From JBJENW01 sp051880395 (lineage in GTDB: Bacteria > Bacillota > Clostridia > Lachnospirales > Lachnospiraceae): DNA of 14,967 nt. Positions 1 through 5,668 of this stretch are shown here, piece by piece. The translations under genes and the position numbers were made by a program. How positions within the stretch are numbered: the first letter of the stretch is position 1; each line of letters starts with the position of its first letter. Below the pieces are notes generated by a model. The model was given only the letters and a program-made list of their open reading frames with translations, made no database searches and was not told where the DNA came from. The stretch covers positions 1-14,967 of the forward strand of contig JBJENW010000135.1 in NCBI GenBank assembly GCA_051880395.1, written 5' to 3'.

Positions 1-220
1 CACTGCCTTTAATCTGCAATATACCGCTTTTTTTATCAAATGTCCATGTCGCTTTTTTTCCGCAGCGCCCGGATGCATCCACATGCGTAACCTCCACATT
101 TTCCTGCACTTGATCCATTGACTGAATCTGCTGTGCCGACACCGTAGTCGTACCAAGAATGATTGCACTCATACTAAACGCAAGCGCCCGCTTCACCCAC
201 TGCTTCTTTTTCATACTCAT
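1..220 (-). CDS. BspA-like secreted surface protein, N-terminal part only
   Basis: Reading frame of 73 complete codons that runs off the left edge of the window. The first ~30 residues form a signal peptide: a Lys-rich start (MSMKKKQWVKR), a hydrophobic core (ALAFSMSAIILG) and a likely cleavage site after TVSA. The mature part reaches SGRCGKKATWTF and then SGILQIKGS, which matches the opening of BspA-type leucine-rich-repeat proteins of Clostridia (typical form SGxCGxxxxWxLxxxGxLxIxGxG). The start at 220 is preceded by AGGAGG at 228-233 with a 7-nt gap; a second in-frame ATG two codons on (214) is less well spaced. Export is well supported by sequence; the BspA/LRR assignment rests on one short motif, since the repeats themselves lie outside the window. 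The role is probably surface adhesion, which is an inference from the family. Confidence 0.65.
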   Translation of the reverse strand, partial: MSMKKKQWVKRALAFSMSAIILGTTTVSAQQIQSMDQVQENVEVTHVDASGRCGKKATWTFDKKSGILQIKGS

Positions 221-268
221 AAAAAAACCTCCTTTATTCATGTATGTCCTCTCAACTCTCTATAATAT

Positions 269-274
269 ATTATA
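269..274 (-). promoter_or_regulatory. Extended -10 promoter box for the BspA-like gene
   Basis: On the minus strand TATAAT is preceded by TGG, giving an extended -10 (TGGTATAAT). It lies about 49 bases upstream of the start codon at 220. No good -35 is visible at 16-18 bases, which is common for extended -10 promoters. It lies downstream of the hairpin at 308-352, so this gene is probably transcribed separately from the kinase operon. Confidence 0.5.
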
Positions 275-307
275 CCATATTCACATATCGGCTTTTTTAC
301 GCAAAGT

Positions 308-352
308 AACACTACGGCAGTAGATACTTTTGTATTCTACTGCCGTAGTGTT
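308..352 (-). terminator. Perfect 17-bp hairpin at the end of the kinase operon
   Basis: The arms 308-324 and 336-352 are perfectly complementary over 17 bp, with an 11-base loop (325-335). The right arm overlaps the last base of the kinase stop codon (TGA at 354-352). On the minus strand the hairpin is followed only by a weak U-run (TTACTTTGC), so it is either a strong-stem, weak-U terminator or an mRNA-stabilising 3' hairpin. Position between two same-strand genes, the second with its own promoter, favours a terminator. Confidence 0.6.
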
Positions 353-2304
353 CAAACTGATTCATTTCCTGTTTCCTGTACGCTATCTGCCGGCTTTGTC
401 GACTCTGCCGGATCGATGGTTTCCACCGGCTCTGGTGGCTGCGATGCCTCATCCGGCTCTGAAACCGGTGCCGGTTCCGGTTCCGAGGCTGGTGCCGATG
501 TCGGTGCCGGTTCAGAAGTCGGTGTCGGTGCCGGTTCCGGTGCTGGTTCCGGTGTCACAGTCGAATCGGTATGATTGGATTTTGAAGTATTCTTTCCATC
601 CGAAGTCTCTTTCGCTCCCACGCATACCTTTACCACGATGCAGGTTCCCTTTGCAACCATCTCTCCGGCTGCAATGTTTTGTTGAATGACCTTTCCGGCA
701 TCCTCCGCTTCCCCATAGGTGTCTATTTTTTGATATTGTAACCCACAAGTCGCACATGCCTGTATCGCATCCGCTTCATACAGACCGACAAGCTGCGGCA
801 CGCTCACCGGCTGCTGCCCCACACTGATCGCCAATTCGACGGTACTGTCTTTTTTTACCTTTTTTCCCACTTTTACACTCTGCGAGATCACACGGCCCAC
901 TTCTACCGTTGCACTTTCCTCTTCCTTTTTTGTTACCTTTATATGTAGTTTGTCCGCCTCCTGCACGGCTTCTTCCCAAGTCATATTTGTAAAATCGGAT
1001 ACAGCGACCAATTTTTTTCCCTTGCTGAGAACCAGCTTTATGGTTGTATTTTGTTTTACCATCTCCCCAGCTTTCACATTCTGTTTGATCACGATTCCTT
1101 TTTTCACCTGATCGGAATATTCTTTTTCCCAGCTTATCGTTAACGCATGCTCCTTCGCCAGTTTTTCTGCCTGTTCCTGCGAAAATGTTGAAAAATCCGG
1201 AACCTTTGTTTTATTCGGAAAAGAGAGATACACCGCCATCCCCGCTAAAAGAATCAGCACCATAATGATTCCCATCAGTTGTCCCGTTTTTTTCTGTTTT
1301 TTCGGTTGCCTAACTTCTCTAAAGTTTTTTTGCGCCAATACGGTTTCATCCAAATTTAAAAAAGAAGCTTCCTTCGCCGAAACCGCCTCCAACGCCTGAT
1401 AGAATTCTTCTGCCGACTGATAGCGGTCCTGCGGTTTATATTCGCATGCTTTTAAAATCACATCACAAAGTTCTTTTCCCACACCTTTTGGTTTTGGCAG
1501 TTTTTCCCCGGATAACCGTTTAAAAATCAGTGCCGTATCATTGTTCTCTATTTCCGTAGCAGCAAACGGGCGGCACCCGTGATTTGCCAGTTCATACAGC
1601 GTCAACCCCAGCCCATAGATATCGATTTTTTGATCATATTCTACAATGCCAAACGCTCCCATCTGTTCCGGTGCCGCATACGGATACGACCCTGTCTGCG
1701 TTTCCGCAGTCAATGTATTTTGTGTGATACGCGCGACCCCGAAATCGCCCAGCAGATACATTCCATTCTCGTCTATAAAAATATTATCGGGTTTGATATC
1801 TCTGTGTAAAATCCCTTTTTTATGACAGTCCATCAAAGCCATACAGATATCTTTTCCGATCTGCACAATCTCTTTTTCTGTATATACGTTTCTTTTTCCC
1901 TGATGTTTTCTGATGCTCTGATACAGGTCCATTCGGATCAACAGATCTTCGCCGTAAGTATCCTCATCCTCCCATTTTCGAAACTGATGGTCCAGGCAGC
2001 TTACAATATGAGGATTGCCTTTCAGTTGATACATGGTTCGCAGCTCTGTCTCTGCTCTTTTTTCTGCTTCCCTGCATTTTTTCTCATATTCCTCTTTTAA
2101 CGGTCCGGGCATGTGACGATACGCTCCTGTTTGTTCCATGATATTCATCACTTTTACGGCACCGGTCTCTTCAAATGTATAATTCGATTTCTTTATTCCG
2201 TACACAACAGACTTTCCCTGTGACCCATGACCGATCTTTTTTCCGATCTTCCAGTCACCAAATACTTCTTTATACTGTTGTTCTGTTCTAAAATCAATTG
2301 ACAT
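352..2304 (-). CDS. PASTA-domain Ser/Thr protein kinase (PknB/PrkC-like)
   Basis: 650-residue membrane kinase with a cytoplasmic catalytic domain and an extracellular sensor. Visible motifs: Gly-rich loop (GHGSQG, 25-30), the ATP Lys in AVKV (K51), probable helix-C Glu87, catalytic loop HRDIKPDN (167-174), DFG (187-189), activation-loop threonines near 202-204 and APE (211-213). About 36 residues separate K51 from Glu87, more than usual, so the N-lobe carries a charged insertion. A single membrane segment at ~343-361 follows a Lys-rich stretch. Three PASTA-like modules follow (about 368-428, 434-496, 500-563); in PrkC/PknB such modules bind muropeptides or lipid II. The last ~70 residues are Pro/Glu/Ala/Ser/Thr-rich and may span the wall. 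The start is supported by AAGGTGAG just upstream. It is the last gene of the operon, 17 nt after the phosphatase. Kinase function is near certain; whether it is the cell's main PrkC or a paralogue cannot be decided here. Confidence 0.95.
   Translation of the reverse strand: MSIDFRTEQQYKEVFGDWKIGKKIGHGSQGKSVVYGIKKSNYTFEETGAVKVMNIMEQTGAYRHMPGPLKEEYEKKCREAEKRAETELRTMYQLKGNPHIVSCLDHQFRKWEDEDTYGEDLLIRMDLYQSIRKHQGKRNVYTEKEIVQIGKDICMALMDCHKKGILHRDIKPDNIFIDENGMYLLGDFGVARITQNTLTAETQTGSYPYAAPEQMGAFGIVEYDQKIDIYGLGLTLYELANHGCRPFAATEIENNDTALIFKRLSGEKLPKPKGVGKELCDVILKACEYKPQDRYQSAEEFYQALEAVSAKEASFLNLDETVLAQKNFREVRQPKKQKKTGQLMGIIMVLILLAGMAVYLSFPNKTKVPDFSTFSQEQAEKLAKEHALTISWEKEYSDQVKKGIVIKQNVKAGEMVKQNTTIKLVLSKGKKLVAVSDFTNMTWEEAVQEADKLHIKVTKKEEESATVEVGRVISQSVKVGKKVKKDSTVELAISVGQQPVSVPQLVGLYEADAIQACATCGLQYQKIDTYGEAEDAGKVIQQNIAAGEMVAKGTCIVVKVCVGAKETSDGKNTSKSNHTDSTVTPEPAPEPAPTPTSEPAPTSAPASEPEPAPVSEPDEASQPPEPVETIDPAESTKPADSVQETGNESV
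404..564 (-). repeat. Low-complexity Pro/Glu/Ala-coding repeat in kinase tail
   Basis: This DNA is a degenerate tandem array of GGTTCCGGTGCCGG-like units on the plus strand. It encodes kinase residues ~581-633, with runs such as PEPAPEPAPTPTSEPAP. The array is in frame and coding; it is likely to vary in length between strains through replication slippage, an inference from its repetitive make-up. Confidence 0.75.
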
Positions 2305-2321
2305 CTTGTCTCACCTTCATC

Positions 2322-3128
2322 CTAGTTGTTCTTTTCCAAAAGTATACAGGTAATGTTGTCAACTCCGCCATTGTCCAACGCTTTTTTCACAAACTCCACA
2401 CTCCTATTCCCCTCTTTTTTATCCGATAATAATTCCACGATTTCTTCCTCTGAACACATATCATAAAATCCATCACTGCACACAAAAATTTCATCCCCCG
2501 CCTCAAGCTCCATCCAACTGCTTTCTTGTGGCTGAATCTGCGCCGTATACGGATTTCTTCCAATATATTCCATCAGTCTGTGTTTATCCGATTCCATTCT
2601 TGGGTCCTCTGCCTCGTAAAATCCGGCATCCAATTTAAATGCTGCTAATGTTTGATCCTTCGTCAACTGCATCAGTTTCTTCTTCCGAAACAAATATGCT
2701 CTGCTGTCCCCCATATGATATACCTTGCAGACATTGCCGTTTGTAAACAATACGGTTGCGGTTGTTCCTCCAATGATCTCCGTTTCCTTTTTCTCCACAA
2801 TTCTTTGATTTGCATTCCGAAATCCCTGCCTTGCCAGACTGTCAATCTCTTCAAAAGACAGATTTTTTCTCAGCTTTTTTTTTATTTTCCAAAATTCCTC
2901 TGCAGCATACAAAGAGGCGATCTCTCCCTTGTCGATTCCACCCATTCCATCAAAAACAGCAACGCAGTCCCAGTCCCCCTGCACAAGACGGTAGACATCT
3001 GTTTGCATATTGTTCTCACTTTTGCGGTTATAAGTTTCACCAAGCAAAAAATTGTCTTCGTTATTTTTTCTTTTATATCCGACATTTGTGGCTGCACATC
3101 CGGTCATACTAATTTTCTTTTTTCTCAT
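2322..3128 (-). CDS. PP2C-family Ser/Thr protein phosphatase (PrpC/Stp-like)
   Basis: 268 residues, the usual length of a stand-alone bacterial PP2C. All the metal-site motifs are visible: NNEDN (E24, D25), VFDGMGG (D60, G61), GGTTATV (120-126), HMGDSRAYL (D141), CSDGFYDM (D219) and DNIT (D257). These predict an Mn/Mg-dependent phosphatase that reverses phosphorylation by the kinase encoded directly downstream. No signal or membrane segment is seen, so it is cytoplasmic. The start at 3128 overlaps the FHA gene by 20 nt, suggesting translational coupling, and has a modest GGTGATGG site upstream. The in-frame ATG at 3107, after the FHA stop, has only A-rich sequence before it and is less likely. 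The stop TAG is 17 nt from the kinase start. Confidence 0.95.
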   Translation of the reverse strand: MRKKKISMTGCAATNVGYKRKNNEDNFLLGETYNRKSENNMQTDVYRLVQGDWDCVAVFDGMGGIDKGEIASLYAAEEFWKIKKKLRKNLSFEEIDSLARQGFRNANQRIVEKKETEIIGGTTATVLFTNGNVCKVYHMGDSRAYLFRKKKLMQLTKDQTLAAFKLDAGFYEAEDPRMESDKHRLMEYIGRNPYTAQIQPQESSWMELEAGDEIFVCSDGFYDMCSEEEIVELLSDKKEGNRSVEFVKKALDNGGVDNITCILLEKNN

Positions 3129-3549
3129 ATTCCATCACCATTTTCATCAGTCGTTTTTTGCTCATTTTCCTGCACGCTTCACCTGCCTGCTCTGTCAAAA
3201 AAAGGATTCGTACCCCCCGACTGTCCGGCGCATTCAAATCCTCGGAATCAATTCGCAAAATATCCCCATCAGAAAGCAGCACCGGTCTTACCTTCTTCTT
3301 TAACCCTTTCCGAATTTTTTTCCCATTATGATAAGTACCGTTTTTGCTTTCCTTTTCCACATAAAACCATTCTCCGTCCATGGATTCGAATTCTCCGTGT
3401 GTGCGGCTGACGATTTTAGACTGCACCGAAATATCCGGGTGACTGTGCGCGCTCTCTCTTCCAAATGTCCATGTTTTATCCTCGCTCAGGGAATAACAGT
3501 GGATATCTGTTTCCCCGTCTAAGATCACCAGTGTTACCTCTTTTTGCAT
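3109..3549 (-). CDS. Forkhead-associated (FHA) domain protein
   Basis: Small protein (146 residues from the chosen start) made almost entirely of one FHA domain, a phosphothreonine-peptide reader. Conserved positions visible: GR (30-31) at the start of the binding surface, SRTHGE (49-54) carrying the phosphate-binding Ser/Arg/His, and NGTYHNG (70-76) with the conserved Asn. A basic tail (RKMSKKRLMKM) follows. The frame could begin at 3582, but that start lies inside the upstream gene; GAGGGAGGG at 3554-3562, placed 4-8 bases before the ATG at 3549, marks the real start. It has no membrane segment. Its place between the HTH gene and the phosphatase/kinase pair suggests that it docks phosphorylated partners of the kinase. 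The partner is not known from sequence. Confidence 0.92.
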   Translation of the reverse strand: MQKEVTLVILDGETDIHCYSLSEDKTWTFGRESAHSHPDISVQSKIVSRTHGEFESMDGEWFYVEKESKNGTYHNGKKIRKGLKKKVRPVLLSDGDILRIDSEDLNAPDSRGVRILFLTEQAGEACRKMSKKRLMKMVMEYEKKEN

Positions 3550-3562
3550 CTGACCCTCCCTC

Positions 3563-4570
3563 TTAAAACATTTCTTCCTCATAAGAATGCTTCGGAAGTT
3601 CCTCTAAGTAAAACTTTATATCTGTAAATTGTAATTCTTCCAATACCTTTTTTACATACATACACAACGAATCCGTTCCATCCTGATAGATTCCCTCGTT
3701 GATCTCTGCTTTCTCTAACGCATATAAAATCGCACTTTCAAATGGATTTTTGGGATACAGCGTTTCCATCTGCGCCAGTGTCAGTACATCATTGATCTGA
3801 TCTTTATCCATATTCAAATGAATGCCCAATGAGATAATTTTATTTCGCTGCGGATACCATCTGTTCTGTGAGATTTCTGATACACAGCGGCGCAAAGAAG
3901 CCGACCATTGCTGCCCATCTGCTAATAATGACACATTATCTTCGTTTGAAAAATCTTCCAAAAGATTTCTTTTGATAAACATTTTTATGTATGCATAAAG
4001 TTTGGCATATTGTTTCTTATAAATGCCTGCATTTTCTTTTACAAACTGCAACAGTTTCGGTACAGACGAAAGATTCATGATCTGCAAAACAACGTCCGAT
4101 GTCTCTTCCACAACCGAAGATTCCTCTGCACCTGTCATTTCCTCCTGAATCAGTTTCTGAATTTTTTGGCAGGCACGATAGGTATGCTCAATCGAATCCG
4201 ACGTCAAAACAAAAATGCAAACGGTATCCTCTAATGATTTTGCATATAACTTTGGATATCTTCCATACCTTGTCAGAAAATGATTCATCTCATCCAAAGA
4301 ATATTGTGCTGCAAAACCGATTTTCAGAAACATTTCCCGGCTCTTTGGAACAGAACCTTTCAGCCACTTATTGACCGTCGCCCTGCTGACCCCACAAAGT
4401 TCGGCAAACTTTGATACCGTATACTGATTTTCTTCCATTATTTTCTCAATGACAGTTGCGCATTCTTCCTGCTGTACCGTTAAATTCTTTAGTATTTCCT
4501 TATATTCTTCTAATTCACTTTCGGAAACGATGTCCGCTAACTCTCCTGTTGAAAAATCTTTGATCTCCAT
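3563..4570 (-). CDS. XRE-type helix-turn-helix protein, first gene of phosphosignalling operon
   Basis: 335 residues. A Glu-rich N-terminus (1-48) is followed by a clear XRE/Cro-like helix-turn-helix at ~50-72 (YTVSKFAELCGVSRATVNKW, then LKG), with recognition helix around SRATVNKWL. The remaining ~240 residues are helical and Leu/Glu-rich, with no enzyme motif or membrane segment that I recognise. Start supported by AAAGGATG 6-7 nt upstream. The stop lies 13 nt before the FHA start, so FHA, PP2C and kinase are very likely co-transcribed with it. It is probably a DNA-binding regulator, perhaps controlled by phosphorylation or through FHA, but that link is inference. The long C-terminal part could equally be an effector or dimerisation module of unknown function. 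Confidence 0.8.
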   Translation of the reverse strand: MEIKDFSTGELADIVSESELEEYKEILKNLTVQQEECATVIEKIMEENQYTVSKFAELCGVSRATVNKWLKGSVPKSREMFLKIGFAAQYSLDEMNHFLTRYGRYPKLYAKSLEDTVCIFVLTSDSIEHTYRACQKIQKLIQEEMTGAEESSVVEETSDVVLQIMNLSSVPKLLQFVKENAGIYKKQYAKLYAYIKMFIKRNLLEDFSNEDNVSLLADGQQWSASLRRCVSEISQNRWYPQRNKIISLGIHLNMDKDQINDVLTLAQMETLYPKNPFESAILYALEKAEINEGIYQDGTDSLCMYVKKVLEELQFTDIKFYLEELPKHSYEEEMF

Positions 4571-4609
4571 CCTGTCATCCTTTTCTCTATCCAGTTTTTG
4601 TCATTTTAC

Positions 4610-4779
4610 ACTAGTGTACTGACATGTTCATTTTCAGCCTAATGACGCAGAATGTTTTTTCAAGTGTGCCGTTTCAAAACCGCAGGCGTAGCGGGGGCTA
4701 CGTCGAGGATTTTGGAATGGTGCAATTGGAAAAACAGGCAAGTCAGTTAGGTGAAATATGAACGTGTCAGTACACTAGT
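4610..4779. repeat. 170-bp imperfect palindromic element (MITE-like or structured leader)
   Basis: Two arms of ~83 bases pair with roughly 75% identity. The outer ends are near perfect: ACTAGTGTACTGACA on the left and its complement TGTCAGTACACTAGT on the right. The tip is CGTAGC-GGGG-GCTACG (4687-4702). The ends are embedded in palindromes of their own (TACACTAGTGTA at 4607-4618; TACACTAGTATA at 4771-4782). No ORF is inside. The size, terminal inverted repeats and hairpin form resemble a non-autonomous miniature element, but no clear target-site duplication is visible. It sits between the probable operon promoter and the HTH start codon, so it would form a long hairpin in the leader RNA. Confidence 0.8.
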
Positions 4780-4805
4780 ATACCTCATTCCGAAAAAGAA
4801 CGCAA
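4777..4805 (-). promoter_or_regulatory. Candidate promoter of the HTH-FHA-PP2C-kinase operon
   Basis: On the minus strand TTGCGT (4805-4800) and TATACT (4782-4777) are separated by exactly 17 bases. The -10 matches consensus at five of six positions; the -35 keeps TTG only. The -10 spans the outer end of the palindromic element, so the element may have supplied part of the promoter. Predicted transcription would start near 4770 and give a leader of about 200 nt that includes the whole hairpin. Confidence 0.5.
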
Positions 4806-4830
4806 AAAATAAAATCGTACTTATGTCGGA

Positions 4831-4859
4831 TATTCATTATGTAAATCATATGTTAGAAT
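4831..4859 (+). promoter_or_regulatory. Candidate promoter of the acidic orphan gene
   Basis: TATTCA (4831-4836) and TAGAAT (4854-4859) are 17 bases apart, and the -10 has an extended TGT in front (4851-4853). The predicted leader is ~75 nt. It contains a 6-bp inverted repeat, ACGATT/AATCGT (4896-4901 and 4909-4914, 7-base loop), close to the ribosome site, which could be an operator or a small hairpin. The rest of 4780-4925 is AT-rich with no gene seen. Confidence 0.45.
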
Positions 4860-4942
4860 AGGATTAATAAAGAGCAATCAGAAATATCAATTGGAACGAT
4901 TTACAAAGAATCGTACCGCAAAAACTTTTGGAGGAAGATCAT

Positions 4943-5512
4943 ATGGAATTCATGAATATGACATTAGGCGAATTTTATGAAAAAGCACAGAAAGCCGTTG
5001 CAGAATTAGAAAACGTCAACGACCTTTCCCTGCAGACATTTAACGAAACTGCAGAAGCTGATCTAAAAGACGCAGGACTTCTTGAGGACCCGATATTTTT
5101 ACGCGATGGCACGATTTATTTTGGCATCAAGAGCCTGTACGGTGAGCAGGAAAGCACATCGGAAGACGCAGAGACAGAGGCAGATGCCGATACAGAAAGC
5201 GCCGAAAAAACCACGAAATTTGATATGGAACGTGAACTCGGTACGATTCACGCCGCATATAAAGACGATTTTCATTATCGCTCAGATGTGAAAACATTCC
5301 CACTTCAGACAGAGATCACACAGAAACCGGATTATCCGCTTGATCTATCTCTTTCTGATCTGGAATGCCAATTCCGTCTCGATGCTGCAAACGACGAAAA
5401 GAAGCGCATCGAAGAAGAACTTCAGGAAATGATGACGAAGATTTCCGATTACAAAGAAAAAGTCAGTGTGCTGAATGAAGTAATTGCCAAAAAAGGCGCT
5501 ATTTCTGAGTAG
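4943..5512 (+). CDS. Acidic coiled-coil protein of unknown function
   Basis: 189 residues, a family I do not recognise. The start is ATG 4943, preceded by GGAGGA at 4930-4935 with a 7-nt gap; the frame extends back to a TTG that lies on the ribosome site itself, so that longer start is rejected. The N-terminus (1-68) looks like a small folded domain containing the motif LRDGTIYFGIKSLYG. A Glu/Asp/Ser/Thr-rich linker (69-90) follows, then a middle section with several aromatic and His residues, and a Lys/Glu-rich coiled coil (about 150-184). There is no signal peptide, membrane segment or Cys pair. It is a single-gene transcription unit with its own promoter and a terminator 10 nt after the stop. 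It is divergent from the phosphosignalling operon, which hints at, but does not prove, a related role. Confidence 0.85.
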   Translation: MEFMNMTLGEFYEKAQKAVAELENVNDLSLQTFNETAEADLKDAGLLEDPIFLRDGTIYFGIKSLYGEQESTSEDAETEADADTESAEKTTKFDMERELGTIHAAYKDDFHYRSDVKTFPLQTEITQKPDYPLDLSLSDLECQFRLDAANDEKKRIEEELQEMMTKISDYKEKVSVLNEVIAKKGAISE

Positions 5513-5521
5513 TGCTTCCTT

Positions 5522-5554
5522 AAAAAGACAGATTCGATGAATCTGTCTTTTTTT
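5522..5554 (+). terminator. Rho-independent terminator after the orphan gene
   Basis: Stem AGACAGATTC (5526-5535) and GAATCTGTCT (5539-5548) with a GAT loop, preceded by A5 and followed by an unbroken T-run to 5554. It starts 10 nt after the stop codon. Confidence 0.93.
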
Positions 5555-5567
5555 AGATATTTTTTAG

Positions 5568-5596
5568 TTAACATAACTACAGTTTTATGCTATAAT
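5568..5596 (+). promoter_or_regulatory. Sigma-A promoter of the GH26 gene
   Basis: TTAACA (5568-5573), a 17-base spacer ending in TGC, and a perfect TATAAT (5591-5596): a strong extended -10 promoter. The leader of ~65 nt is very AT-rich. No catabolite-repression (cre) site or other operator was recognised around it. Confidence 0.85.
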
Positions 5597-5668
5597 ATAT
5601 TTACATAAAATAATTTTCTAATTTCTATTTTATTTATTTTTCAGTTTATAAAGTAAAGGAGCAGTATC

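Noticed and set aside
2652..3410. Plus-strand frame of 252 codons opposite the PP2C and FHA genes
   Set aside because: It spans two genes with complete family motifs on the minus strand, has no domain of its own and is rich in Phe/Ser/His, as expected for an antisense shadow.
3550..3582. Longer start for the FHA protein
   Set aside because: It begins inside the HTH gene, translates through the strong ribosome site GAGGGAGGG, and adds residues that are not part of the FHA fold.
4928..4942. TTG start five codons upstream for the orphan gene
   Set aside because: The TTG overlaps the GGAGGA ribosome site that serves the ATG at 4943.
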